DNA of 64,000 nt from Opitutaceae bacterium (lineage in GTDB: Bacteria > Verrucomicrobiota > Verrucomicrobiia > Opitutales > Opitutaceae), in contig JACSRI010000113.1 of the NCBI GenBank assembly GCA_014879845.1, positions 27,862 through 91,861 on the forward strand. The letters run 5' to 3'. Shown here in pieces: positions 1-11,527 of this stretch. The notes under the pieces are model-generated. The model worked only from the letters and a program-made list of their open reading frames with translations, did not search any database and was not told the origin of the DNA. Position 1 is the stretch's first letter. Each line of letters opens with the position of its first letter. The position numbers and the translations under genes were made by a program.

Positions 1-153
1 CGTGGCCGCGAGCTCGTCCTCGCGCCAGAGCCCGGCCCAGATGCGCGCGGGCGAGAGCCACATGTCCCCCACGGCGAGCGCGCCGAGGGTGAAGACCGCG
101 AGCACGGTGATCGCCACGGGCAGGGCGAAGCGCGCCGCGCCGCGCGGGATCAC
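1..153 (-). CDS. FecCD-type ABC transporter permease, N-terminal fragment
   Basis: The minus strand opens with a GTG at 153 that overlaps the stop of the upstream binding-protein gene (GTGA), the usual sign of translational coupling. The 51 visible codons give a short basic start, one hydrophobic helix (LPVAITVLAVFTLGALAVGD) and then WLSPARIW, which fits the first transmembrane segment of BtuC/FecCD/HmuU permeases. The rest lies beyond the left edge. Together with the binding protein and TonB receptor it would move a metal chelate or corrinoid across the inner membrane. The family call rests on a short stretch plus operon position. The ORF track missed it because it is incomplete. Confidence 0.7.
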   Translation of the reverse strand, partial: MIPRGAARFALPVAITVLAVFTLGALAVGDMWLSPARIWAGLWREDELAAT

Positions 154-1013
154 GGAAACACCTCCGGGTGCAGCGCGCGCGCGAGGCGCTCGTAGGCGTT
201 GACTCGGAGATGCGTCACGCAGCTGAGCTGCCACGGCTCGATCAGCACGGCGCGCCCCTCGCGCACCGCGGCCATGAGCGAATACGGCGGCACGCGGCGG
301 TAGAGCGCGAGCTGCTCCTCGAGCGAGCCGCCCGCGAGCACGACGCGCTCGACCGGCCAGGTGAGCATCTGCTCATTGGGGGGCGCCTCGTGGCCGCGCA
401 GGCGGCCGAGAGTCGCCCCGAGATTCTCCGCGCCGGCATAGTCGCACAGGTCCTGGAAGGTCGTCTCGCTCCCGGGGATCACGCCGTAGGTCGACGGGGC
501 GATCACACGCACCGGACGCACGCCGTGGAGCCGCTCGCGCAGCGTGCGCACGCGCGCCTCGCAATCGGCGATGACCGCCTCGGCCCGCGCCTCCGCCCCG
601 AGCTCGACCGCGAGCCGCCGCAGGTTGGCATAGGCGTCCTCGAGGGTCTTGTAGCGATCGAAGATCAGCACCTTCACGCCCGCCCGCCGCACCTGCTCGA
701 CAAGCTCGGCGCGGCTGTAGTCGGCAAAAAGTACGAGGGTGGGCCCGTACCGGATGATTCCCTCGGCATCCGCCGTCTTGTCGATCCTCGGAAAGGCCCG
801 GGCCTGCGCAGCCACGGCGGAAAATTCTGGCGCGTCGGCGATGTGGCTGAGCGCCGCCACCTGCGCCGGTTCGGCGAGCGCGAGCAGCAGCTCGTCGGAG
901 CCGACAGTCTGCGAGACCACGCGCACCGCACGGACCACGTCCGCCCGCGCCGGCCCGGCCGCGCCCCCGGCGAGGGCGAAGCAGGCGAGAGCGATGAGGC
1001 GGACGAGGCGCAT
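150..1013 (-). CDS. Periplasmic substrate-binding protein of a metal-chelate/corrinoid ABC transporter (BtuF/HmuT-like)
   Basis: The protein starts with a clear Sec signal peptide (MRLVRLIALACFALAGG...ARA). It continues with the two-lobed periplasmic binding fold of the PF01497 family: an early segment naming an excluded 'time/location' loop (GPTLVLFADYSRAELVEQ), a long linking helix (LEDAYANLRRLAVELG) and a second lobe ending in LHPEVF. The track starts at a GTG at 1061 inside the receptor gene; the ATG at 1013 is preferred because the signal peptide begins there. It sits between the TonB receptor and the permease and should deliver the ligand to the latter. The substrate is open: haem, a siderophore or a corrinoid. 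No cobalamin riboswitch is visible upstream of the operon, which weakens the B12 reading. Confidence 0.8.
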   Translation of the reverse strand: MRLVRLIALACFALAGGAAGPARADVVRAVRVVSQTVGSDELLLALAEPAQVAALSHIADAPEFSAVAAQARAFPRIDKTADAEGIIRYGPTLVLFADYSRAELVEQVRRAGVKVLIFDRYKTLEDAYANLRRLAVELGAEARAEAVIADCEARVRTLRERLHGVRPVRVIAPSTYGVIPGSETTFQDLCDYAGAENLGATLGRLRGHEAPPNEQMLTWPVERVVLAGGSLEEQLALYRRVPPYSLMAAVREGRAVLIEPWQLSCVTHLRVNAYERLARALHPEVFP

Positions 1014-1048
1014 GGACAGCGTGGTCGCGGGCGGCTGGGCGGGGACGA

Positions 1049-2941
1049 TCAGAACGCCCACTCCACGCCGGCGAAGACGCCGATGGGCAGGGCGGGGTAA
1101 CCAAGGACCTCCTCATACTCCGCGTCGAAGAGATTCTCGACGCGCAGCTTGAGCAGGATGTCCTCGGCGGCACGGTAGCTGGTGAAGAGACGCACCGTCG
1201 TGTAGTCCTCGAGTTCGGTGCCGCCCGACTCGACGCGATCGGCGACGAGGTGGAGGCCGGCGCCTATCGTCCACGCGGATGCCGGGCGCGTGGTGACCTC
1301 GGCGTCGAGCACGTGGCGCGGACGGCGGACCAGGCGCACGTCGTCGGTCTCGTTGCGCGCGTCGAGGTAGGTGTAGCCGAGGCGGGCCTTGACCGAGGCC
1401 GTGATCCTGGCGTCGATGCTCGTCTCCACACCCTCGGTACGGGCGCGGGCGCGATTGACCGTCATGCCCTCAAACGTCTCGAAGTTCACATACTCCCACT
1501 CGAAGAGATTGCGGTAGTCGTGGCGGAACCAGGTCAGGCCGAGCGTGATGTCCCCGCCGCGCAGGGCCTGGTCGACGCCGATATCCCAGCCTTCGACCTC
1601 CTCGGCCTGGAGCGTGTCATTCGGGAGCTGGCCCCACTGCGGCACGCCGAAGCGGTCGTCGGAGCCGGGGGCGGAGAACCCGTTGCCGAAGGTGGCGCGG
1701 AGCTTGGTCGAGTCGGTCGCGTTCCACGCCGCGCCGAGGCGCCCGGTGGCCGCGCTGCCGAAGCTGTCGAAGTCGTCGAGCCGCCCGCTCGCCGTGAGCG
1801 TTAGCGTGCGCATCGGGCGGTAGATGGCGGACGCGAAGCCCGCCGCCACCTCGTCGCGGGTGGTGTCCGTGCCGACCTCGTAGCGGGAGCGCTCGTAGTT
1901 GGCACCGCCCACGAGCTCGACCTGCTCGGAGACGGACCAGGTGTTGAGCCAGTCAAGGATCTCGCGGCGGTTTTCCGTCCCGCTCGTGCCGAAGGCGGAG
2001 GTGAAGGCGTAGTCGCGCTTGTGCACGGCCGCCGTCAGGCGTGAGGAGAATCCGTCGGACGGCCGCACCTCGGCGAAGGCCGTGCCGAGCGTGTTGGCGG
2101 AGTCGACGACGCCGGGGAATGGAGACTGCGTCGAACCGGGCTCCTCGTAGGTGCCGTCCTGGCGGCGGAACGTGCCGCCAAGCACGAGTGGGCTGTCGGC
2201 CGGCGCGAACTCGACCCGGCCGGCGTAGCTCCACGCGTCGTAGGCGTTGCCCGGGCGATCGTTGTCGGTCTCGCCGTAGCCGACCGAGGCGCTGTAGCCG
2301 AGGGCGCCGAGACCGCCGCGGCCCTCGAGGCCCGCGCCCCAGGTGCCGAACGAGCCGCCGCCGGCCATGACTCGCCCGTGCGCCGGTCCGTCGCCGACGG
2401 GCAGTGTATCCATGGCGATGACACCGCCCATCGCCGAGCTGCCGTAGAGGCCGCTCTGCGGACCGCGCAACACCTCGAGCCGTCCGAGCCCGTCGACGCC
2501 CGCGCCGCCGAGGAAGTTCACATACGAAGCGGCGCGATCGTTCATGCGCACACCGTCCACAAAGAGCAGAGTCTGGTGGCTGCTGCCGCCCCGCATGAAG
2601 ATGGAGGATTGGCTGCCCGTGGCGCCAGTACTGACCACGGCGACCCCGGGCTCGCGCCCGAGCGCAGCCTGCAACTCGACCACCTGGCTCTCATCGAGTT
2701 CGGCGAGTGAGACCAGCGTCACGCTGCTGGCCGTGTACTTCGGGTCATTGCGCGAGCGCGAAGCGGAGACCACGATCTCCTCGCGGTCGATGGCTGCCTC
2801 GTCGGCGGCGTCGGGCGCGGTGGGCGCGGTGGGCGCGGCGACGCCGGTGTCGGCGCGGAGGCCCGCGGCTGAGAGGGCCGCGACGCCAGAGACGAGGGCG
2901 AGCCGGCGCAATCCGGTGGTGGTGAAAAGTCGGGCGTTCAT
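1049..2941 (-). CDS. TonB-dependent outer-membrane receptor (BtuB-like)
   Basis: A 630-residue protein with a signal peptide (residues 1-30), a TonB-box-like segment (EEIVVSASR) near residue 55, and a plug domain showing typical motifs (MRGGSSHQTLLFVDGVRMND; LEVLRGPQSGLYGSSAMGGV). It continues as a beta-barrel of alternating strands and ends in the aromatic C-terminus VEWAF expected for outer-membrane insertion. Length and layout match BtuB and small metal-chelate receptors. It is the first gene of the uptake operon with the binding protein and permease downstream. The divergent Fur-family gene and the inverted repeat upstream suggest metal-dependent repression (inference). Confidence 0.9.
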   Translation of the reverse strand: MNARLFTTTGLRRLALVSGVAALSAAGLRADTGVAAPTAPTAPDAADEAAIDREEIVVSASRSRNDPKYTASSVTLVSLAELDESQVVELQAALGREPGVAVVSTGATGSQSSIFMRGGSSHQTLLFVDGVRMNDRAASYVNFLGGAGVDGLGRLEVLRGPQSGLYGSSAMGGVIAMDTLPVGDGPAHGRVMAGGGSFGTWGAGLEGRGGLGALGYSASVGYGETDNDRPGNAYDAWSYAGRVEFAPADSPLVLGGTFRRQDGTYEEPGSTQSPFPGVVDSANTLGTAFAEVRPSDGFSSRLTAAVHKRDYAFTSAFGTSGTENRREILDWLNTWSVSEQVELVGGANYERSRYEVGTDTTRDEVAAGFASAIYRPMRTLTLTASGRLDDFDSFGSAATGRLGAAWNATDSTKLRATFGNGFSAPGSDDRFGVPQWGQLPNDTLQAEEVEGWDIGVDQALRGGDITLGLTWFRHDYRNLFEWEYVNFETFEGMTVNRARARTEGVETSIDARITASVKARLGYTYLDARNETDDVRLVRRPRHVLDAEVTTRPASAWTIGAGLHLVADRVESGGTELEDYTTVRLFTSYRAAEDILLKLRVENLFDAEYEEVLGYPALPIGVFAGVEWAF

Positions 2942-2963
2942 CGAAGGCGGCGGAGTTTTGGTA

Positions 2964-2981
2964 TTGAAATGCCATTATCAA
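2964..2981. promoter_or_regulatory. Candidate Fur-family operator between the TonB receptor and the regulator gene
   Basis: The sequence TTGAAATGCCATTATCAA is an imperfect inverted repeat (TTGAxA...TxTCAA) in an AT-rich island within otherwise GC-rich DNA. It lies 23 bases upstream of the receptor start and about 87 bases upstream of the regulator start, so one bound dimer could control both. Spacing and composition resemble Fur/Zur boxes, but it is not a consensus match. Confidence 0.45.
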
Positions 2982-3067
2982 TAGAAATCACGTTTTCGGC
3001 CCGAAGTTCCCGCGGCAGCGACGCCTTCCGCCTTTCAGCCGTTCCATCTTTCGGTCTTCCTCGCTCC

Positions 3068-3454
3068 ATGCGCTCCCGCCAGACCCGACAACTCGAGGCC
3101 ATCGAGCACGCGCTGCGCTCGGCCGGCCGGCCCCTCGCCATCGCCGAGGTGCACGCGGCCGCCGCGGCGGAGTTCCCGGGTCTGGGCATCGCGACGGTGT
3201 ATCGGGCGGTGAAGACGCTCTCGGACGACGGCAAGATCGTGAGCGTTGCTTATGCTGGCCAGCCGCCCCGCTACGAGTGGGCGGTCGCCCAGCACCACTC
3301 CCATTTCATCTGCCACACCTGCAAGCGCGTGTTCGACATCGAGGCGCCCGAGTCCGTGCCCCTGCCCAAGCGCAAGCCGCGCGGTTTTGTCTTCAGCGGC
3401 GACGAGGTGATCTACTACGGCACCTGCGCGGAGTGCCGCGCGGCGCAGAAGTGA
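3068..3454 (+). CDS. Fur-family metal-responsive transcriptional regulator
   Basis: 128 residues from the ATG at 3068 (MRSRQTRQLEAIEHALR). The longer track start at 2969 would run through the operator region. The N-terminal winged helix has the recognition-helix signature LGIATVYRAVKTLSDDG. The C-terminal half carries the metal region HHSHFICHTC and a second cysteine pair CAEC near the end, forming the structural zinc site (CxxC...CxxC). It is divergent from the TonB uptake operon and most likely represses it when metal-loaded. Fur, Zur and PerR subtypes cannot be separated from sequence alone; the structural zinc site is compatible with all. Confidence 0.88.
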   Translation: MRSRQTRQLEAIEHALRSAGRPLAIAEVHAAAAAEFPGLGIATVYRAVKTLSDDGKIVSVAYAGQPPRYEWAVAQHHSHFICHTCKRVFDIEAPESVPLPKRKPRGFVFSGDEVIYYGTCAECRAAQK

Positions 3455-3574
3455 CTCCGGCGACGTGGAGAGCGAGGCTCCCGGGATCCGCCGGGCACGC
3501 GCCCACTGCCGGCTCTTACAATTCCGTGACAACCCCGTCCCGGATGTGGGCTTTACAGGATATCGGGCCGGACC

Positions 3575-6544
<2,970 letters not shown>

Positions 6545-6548
6545 AACA

Positions 6549-6576
6549 CCCAGCGGGGTCGCACGCCGGGTTTTTT
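6549..6576 (+). terminator. Rho-independent terminator after the hybrid kinase
   Basis: CCCaGCG and CGCcGGG pair around an 8-base loop with one mismatch and are followed directly by six T residues. It sits just after the kinase stop. Confidence 0.6.
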
Positions 6577-6640
6577 CGAGTAGGGTGCCCAAGAAACCAC
6601 CTGCCCGCGCGTCATCCCTAACAGACAACCCATTCTTCCC

Positions 6641-6820
6641 ATGTCATCGTCGGACATCTTCTGGATCGTGGTCGGTATCGCCCTGATCATCGGCGTCTGG
6701 TTCGCCCAGAACGCCGGCTTCTCCGCTGGCAACTACCTCAAGCACCGCCAGCGCAAGCGTCAGGAGGAGGAGGAAGGCAGCGAGCGCCGCGGCTATTTCC
6801 GCGGCAAGCGCGGTCAATAG
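6641..6820 (+). CDS. Small membrane protein, 59 residues, function unknown
   Basis: An open frame just below the track's length limit runs ATG-TCA-TCG...CAA-TAG. The N-terminal third is a single hydrophobic helix (DIFWIVVGIALIIGVWFAQN). The rest is strongly charged (KHRQRKRQEEEEGSERR) and ends FRGKRGQ. The layout is that of a small inner-membrane protein with a cytoplasmic charged tail. It follows the kinase terminator and precedes a convergent gene, so it would have its own promoter. No family is recognised; the helix plus charge pattern argues for a real gene. Confidence 0.6.
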   Translation: MSSSDIFWIVVGIALIIGVWFAQNAGFSAGNYLKHRQRKRQEEEEGSERRGYFRGKRGQ

Positions 6821-6843
6821 CGGCGGAGCACCGGGGCCGACCG

Positions 6844-7872
6844 TTAGGGATACCCCTGCTCGCGCAGGATCCGCTGCAGGCGCGGACGCACCAGCGCGGC
6901 GAGTGCCTCGTTGGCATACCCGACCCACGCCACCGGCGTGACCGTGTCGAGCGGCACGCGCAGCGGCGAGCCGTCCGGGGCCTCCACCACCCCGCCTGCC
7001 TCGCTCAGGATGAGCGCCGTGCAGATGTCGTAGGGATGGCAGGTCAGCGCCAGCGGTACGCCGGCCTTCGGGAAGATCACCGGTCGCAGGTCGGCGGTGA
7101 TGCGGTCGCGACCACTCAGCAACTCGTAGATCTGCCCGCCCGTGCTCGGGTACTGATCGTCGAAGATGAGCGGAAACACCGTGGCCCCCGCCTCGCCGAG
7201 TTCGCGCCACAGCGCCTCCTCGACCCGAGCCGTGGCCTCCTTGCCGTCGGGAAAAAACTTCACGACCGACGCGAAGCCGTGGTGCAGGTCGCGCGCCCGC
7301 GATGGCCGCAGCGCGAGAGGCGCCCGCGCGCCGGTGACGATGTGCACCGCCTCGGCCACGACACCCTCGCAACCGAGGCCACGCACAGCGCTGACCTGGT
7401 CGGCGCGCCATTGCTTGCTGGTCGGCAGCTCGGTCATGGCCGCCGCCACGATATCGCCGAGATGTGTGGCCGTGCCCCGCTGCGGCGCCACGGCGGCGAG
7501 CGCCCAGGCCGGGCGCTTGTCGTACATGATGCAGCGTGTGCCGTCGATCGGATCGATGATCACCTTCCAGCATGTGGCCTCCACCGCGGTGCCGCGCGGA
7601 AAGGTCAGCGGCCCATGCCCCTCGAGCCCCTCCATCACGACCTCGACCGGCATTGATCCCGGCCAGGTCTCCTCAAACCACGCGACGATCGCCTCCTCGC
7701 TGATCTTGTCGATGCGGTAGATCGTGTCCGCCGCCGTCACTTCGGCCACGCTCGCGAGTTCGTCGCTGGTCGACGCCGCGCGCGCCGCCACCACGCGGTC
7801 GCGGATGGCATCACCGAGCCGGCAAAGCAACTGGCGCAGGATCTGGAGTGCGGCACCGTCGGCCATGCCCAT
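6844..7872 (-). CDS. Inositol-monophosphatase-family (CysQ/FBPase superfamily) phosphatase
   Basis: The family metal-binding motif appears as IDPIDGTRCIMYDKR, preceded by an acidic segment (EVVMEGLEG) that supplies the first metal ligand region and followed by a late GG-V-APDG-type segment (SEAGGVVEAPDGSPL). The track's TTG start at 7908 is replaced by ATG 7872 (MGMADGAALQ). The region between the first helix and the DPIDGT site is larger than in simple inositol monophosphatases. The YDKRPAW tail of the motif is unusual, so the substrate (inositol phosphate, a sugar bisphosphate or 3'-phosphoadenosine phosphate) is undetermined. It is the last gene of a minus-strand run. Confidence 0.8.
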   Translation of the reverse strand: MGMADGAALQILRQLLCRLGDAIRDRVVAARAASTSDELASVAEVTAADTIYRIDKISEEAIVAWFEETWPGSMPVEVVMEGLEGHGPLTFPRGTAVEATCWKVIIDPIDGTRCIMYDKRPAWALAAVAPQRGTATHLGDIVAAAMTELPTSKQWRADQVSAVRGLGCEGVVAEAVHIVTGARAPLALRPSRARDLHHGFASVVKFFPDGKEATARVEEALWRELGEAGATVFPLIFDDQYPSTGGQIYELLSGRDRITADLRPVIFPKAGVPLALTCHPYDICTALILSEAGGVVEAPDGSPLRVPLDTVTPVAWVGYANEALAALVRPRLQRILREQGYP

Positions 7873-7923
7873 CACGGTGGAGGCACGCGCCCGCCTGCGC
7901 CAATGCAAAGCGGAGCCGGCCCG

Positions 7924-10017
7924 CTACGGTGCGTAGACCTCGACCAGCACGACCCCGCGCGCGTCGCTGTCGCCTGCCGGCACGGCGTGCAGCGTGTAGC
8001 GACCTTCCGTGAGCGTCGCACGCAAGGCCGCATCCTCGCTGCCCCCGCGCAGCGCGAAGGCGCCGGTCTGGGCCATCATCACGGCCGCGGCCCCGGCCTC
8101 GGCATCGAGCGACCACGTGTCGTTGGTGGCCACGACGGCGTCGCCGCGGTAGAGCCGCACGAGCGGATCGCGCAGGAAGGCGCTCACCCCGTGCGACTCA
8201 AGGCCCGGACCGACCGCCCGCAGCAGGACCGATCCGCCGCCGGAGATGATGAGGCCCGGGATAACCGTCGCCTCGCCGCGCCCCGCGAGCGCCCGCGTGG
8301 AGACGTTGATCAACCGCGCCGTGGCCGGCTCCGGTGATGCATCGTACAATTCGACCAGGACAACTCCCGACGCCGCACCGGACTTGGCCAGCGCATGCAC
8401 GGTGTAGGCGCCGGGACCGAGCGTCGCGAGCACCGCGCTGTCCGCGCTCCCCGCCGCGAAGGCGAAGGCCCCGACCGCGCTCGCCGTCGACGCGATAGCC
8501 CCGGCCTGCGGGTCGGACTGCCAATCGTCGTTGGAGGCGAGAACCGTGGCCCCCGCGTAGAGGCGCAGCTCCGGGTCGGCCAGCGCGGAGGACACGCCCA
8601 ACGGCACGAGTCGCGGTCCGGCCACGCGGATGAGCACGGTGCACGTGCCGGTGCCCCCGATGACAAATCCGGCGATCACCGGCTCACCGGAAGTGGTCTC
8701 GGCCCGCGTGGAGAGATTGTGCACGCGCACGCCGGAGGCACCGCCGCCGCCGGATGGCACCCGCTCAAACGCACCGGCATCGACCGCCGTGCCCTGCGGT
8801 CGCGGCACGCCCAGGGCATCGCGGGCGGCGTCCGCATCGGCCTCCGCCAGGCCCGCGTCGACGGCATTCGACGCCGCGGCCGGCCGGTAGTCTCCACTGG
8901 CACGCACCGGGAAGAGCGCGTCGAGCGCCGGCGCGACTCGCGAGTGCGCATCCTGACCGGTCGCGGTGCGCCAGGCGGCGAGCGACTGCACGGTATCGCC
9001 GGCGTCGCCGCTCATGCGATCGACGAGCACGTTATAGTCGCTGCTCAGGCCGAGGCGGGACGCGGCGTCGATGGCGAGCGCCCCGCGGAAGCTGTGGCCG
9101 GTCACCAGGATATTGTGACGCAGGGTCAGCCCGGTCGCACCGTCGACCGCCAGGATGCACCAGCGGCCGTTGGCGGCCTGCACGATCGTGTTGTTCACGA
9201 TCCAGGCGCCGCGCGAGGAGGCCGCGGCGTCGACCTGGAAGAGCGCGATGCCCGTGGCGTGGTTTTCGTAGAGGACGTTGTTGTAGATGCGCGCGTTGAT
9301 CGCGCCGTCGAGGTTGATGGCGGCGCCCCCGCCCACGCCGTTCTCCCAGATCACATTGTCGTGGATACGACAGTCGGAGCTCAGGCCGTCTCCGCCCATG
9401 GTGGCGTCGGCGTTGATCTGGATGCCGCCGCCATGGTTGTGGTGCGAGCGGTTGTGGCGGATCACGGCGCGGTCCGAACTGTTGGAGACATAGATGCCGT
9501 GCTCCGCGACCGAGCCCGAGCAGTGGTTGAACTCGAGCAACAGGTCGTCGGTGAATCCCGTGAAGATGCCCCAGCGGCCGTTGTCCGCGCAGGTCGTGCG
9601 CCGGATCACGATGTGGTCGCCGAGCACGGCGCGGATGCCCGCGCGCTCGAGGCCCGAGCAGTCGAAGCCGTCGATCACGATCCAGTCGGCACCCTCGATG
9701 TTGATGCCGTCGCGACCGGTGAATGTGTTTGGTGTCGTGATACGCGCACCCAGCCCGGTCGCGCGGTACGTGATCGGGCTGCCCGACGCGCCGCTGCGCG
9801 TGATGTTGCAGCCCGCGTAGGTCCCGTCCGCGACGAGCACGGTGTCGCCCGGCTGCATGGTGTTGGCCGCGTGCTGGAGCGTGGCCCAGGCGGTCTCCGG
9901 GGTCAGACCGGCGTCGGCGTTGCTGCCGCCCGGGGCGACGTGGTAGGTGGCGGCCCGCGACGACAGGGCCAGCACGACGGCGGAGATCAGGAGGAGGATC
10001 GGACGGGCGGAGGGCAT
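7924..10017 (-). CDS. Secreted right-handed beta-helix protein with two C-terminal repeat domains
   Basis: About 697 residues from ATG 10017 (signal peptide MPSARPILLLISAVVLALSSRA). Residues about 20-380 form a parallel beta-helix of the PbH1 type: an opening WATLQHAANTMQPGDTVLV segment, then repeats such as WIVIDGFDCSG, HIVIRRTTCADN, ARIYNNVLYENHATG and AWIVNNTIV. The C-terminal part holds two copies of a roughly 130-residue unit (VRVHNLSTRAETTSGEPVIAG and ARLINVSTRALAGRGEATVI) each ending in VVLVE(L/V)Y. This unit is frequent in secreted verrucomicrobial proteins. The neighbouring GH28 pectinase suggests a role in polysaccharide cleavage or binding, such as a pectate-lyase-like enzyme. No catalytic residues can be assigned. 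Confidence 0.8.
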   Translation of the reverse strand: MPSARPILLLISAVVLALSSRAATYHVAPGGSNADAGLTPETAWATLQHAANTMQPGDTVLVADGTYAGCNITRSGASGSPITYRATGLGARITTPNTFTGRDGINIEGADWIVIDGFDCSGLERAGIRAVLGDHIVIRRTTCADNGRWGIFTGFTDDLLLEFNHCSGSVAEHGIYVSNSSDRAVIRHNRSHHNHGGGIQINADATMGGDGLSSDCRIHDNVIWENGVGGGAAINLDGAINARIYNNVLYENHATGIALFQVDAAASSRGAWIVNNTIVQAANGRWCILAVDGATGLTLRHNILVTGHSFRGALAIDAASRLGLSSDYNVLVDRMSGDAGDTVQSLAAWRTATGQDAHSRVAPALDALFPVRASGDYRPAAASNAVDAGLAEADADAARDALGVPRPQGTAVDAGAFERVPSGGGGASGVRVHNLSTRAETTSGEPVIAGFVIGGTGTCTVLIRVAGPRLVPLGVSSALADPELRLYAGATVLASNDDWQSDPQAGAIASTASAVGAFAFAAGSADSAVLATLGPGAYTVHALAKSGAASGVVLVELYDASPEPATARLINVSTRALAGRGEATVIPGLIISGGGSVLLRAVGPGLESHGVSAFLRDPLVRLYRGDAVVATNDTWSLDAEAGAAAVMMAQTGAFALRGGSEDAALRATLTEGRYTLHAVPAGDSDARGVVLVEVYAP

Positions 10018-10133
10018 GGCGGGGAACGGCGGTACTGCCGACCTCAAGCAACGCCGCACGTTCCCGCGCGCTCAAGCCGTCCGGCCGCCGCCACCCCGGA
10101 AAATCCGGTCAAAGCGCGCGCGACCCCGGCAAA

Positions 10134-11426
10134 TCACGGGGCCGTGCCGTGGGGAAACACCCAGGGCCGGCCGTTGATCGTCACGCGCGTGGTAGTCACA
10201 TCACGCACGTCGCCGACGTCGAAGGCCGTATCCGCGAGCGTGAGATCGATGTCCTCCATCACGATGCCCGCGAGCGTGTCGTGCGGGCTGCCCTTGAACA
10301 CGCCGAGCGTGCCGTAGCTGCCGCGCACACGGCGGATGGTGAGATCGCGCACGACCGAGGGGGGCGGCGGCAAGCCCTGCGGGTCGAAGAACTGCGTCCA
10401 GGGATCGACGCGGAAGAAGCGTCCCGCGTCGCCACTCAGCGTGATGTCCTCGAAGAGGATCCGCTCGTAGAGCTGCGGCGTGTCGGGCCGGAGCTTGAGG
10501 CGCACGAGATTGTTCGGGCCCGACACCGTGCAGCGACGCACGATCACATCGCGCACGATCGTGGCCTCGCTGCCGAAGGTCACCACGCCGTGGCCGCGCG
10601 GAAACTCGCAGTCCTCCACCACGATCTGCTCCACCGGAGGACTGTCGGCATCCTGGTCGGCGCGCGGGCCCTTCGTGCCCTTTAGCGCGATGCAGTCGTC
10701 GTCCACCTCGATCCGGCAGCGCCGCACGGTCACGCGCTGGCAGCTGTCGATGTCGATGCCGTCCGTGCTGGGCGCACGCACGCTCGACCCCTGGCCCGGC
10801 GTGAAGATGTTCACACCCTCCACCAGCACGTCCTGGCAGCGATAGAGGTGGATGTTCCAGAAGCCCGAGTCGCGCAGCGACACGCCCTCGATGCGCACGT
10901 CATGGCAGTCGGCGAGATGGAGCAGGCGCGGGCGCTCGACCTCGAGGTTGGTGCACTTGGGGTTCTCCTTCCGGCGCTGCCAGAAGGCGGCCCAGAAGAG
11001 GATGCCGTTGCCGTCGATCGTGCCCTCACCATGGATACGCACGCCCCCGAGGCCCGTGCCATTGACGAGCGCGAGTCGCCACTCGGGGAAATGCCCCTCG
11101 ATGCGCGTGCGGCGCTTCGGGTAGTCCTCGATGCGGTTGGAGCCGAGCAGCACGGCGCCCTTGTCGAGCCGCAGCTCGACCGCGGGCCGGAGGAAGATGG
11201 AGCCGCTGCGGAAGACGCCGGCCGGGACCACGACCGTGCCACCGCCCGCGCCGGCCGCGGCGTCGATCGCCGCCTGGATGGCCGCGGTGTTCATCGTCGT
11301 GCTGTCACCAACCGCGCCATACGCGGTGATATCGAACAGGCGCGATTCGGCCGCACGGGCGGGCCCCGGGATCCAGGCGCCCAGCAGCGCCGCGAGGAAG
11401 GCAAACCAGCGTGTCATGGAGGGCAT
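10134..11426 (-). CDS. Glycoside hydrolase family 28 (polygalacturonase-type) secreted enzyme
   Basis: A signal peptide (MTRWFAFLAALLGAWIPGPARA) precedes the GH28 beta-helix, which begins ITAYGAVGDSTTMNTAAIQ. The catalytic signatures are visible in order: STDGIDID (the NTDG motif), VDDDCIALKG (paired aspartates), GHGVVTFGSE (active-site His) and VRLKLRPD (the RIK-type element). All residues for inverting hydrolysis of galacturonans appear intact. Three ATGs lie close together (11429, 11426, 11417); 11426 is chosen for spacing from a GGGAG element, with 11417 possible. The beta-helix gene lies 117 bases downstream in the same direction. Together they suggest use of plant pectin. Confidence 0.88.
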   Translation of the reverse strand: MPSMTRWFAFLAALLGAWIPGPARAAESRLFDITAYGAVGDSTTMNTAAIQAAIDAAAGAGGGTVVVPAGVFRSGSIFLRPAVELRLDKGAVLLGSNRIEDYPKRRTRIEGHFPEWRLALVNGTGLGGVRIHGEGTIDGNGILFWAAFWQRRKENPKCTNLEVERPRLLHLADCHDVRIEGVSLRDSGFWNIHLYRCQDVLVEGVNIFTPGQGSSVRAPSTDGIDIDSCQRVTVRRCRIEVDDDCIALKGTKGPRADQDADSPPVEQIVVEDCEFPRGHGVVTFGSEATIVRDVIVRRCTVSGPNNLVRLKLRPDTPQLYERILFEDITLSGDAGRFFRVDPWTQFFDPQGLPPPPSVVRDLTIRRVRGSYGTLGVFKGSPHDTLAGIVMEDIDLTLADTAFDVGDVRDVTTTRVTINGRPWVFPHGTAP

Positions 11427-11527
11427 CATGCTCCCGCCGCGGTACGGCGCGAGGCAAGCGCGGGGTTCGGCATGCGCAGCTTGATCCTCGCGGTGAAATG
11501 CGACCCCTGTTTCATCCCATGCACCCC

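Noticed and set aside
2942-3067. Cobalamin riboswitch upstream of the BtuB-like gene
   Set aside because: The gap is only about 125 bases, AT-rich, and has none of the B12-box text.
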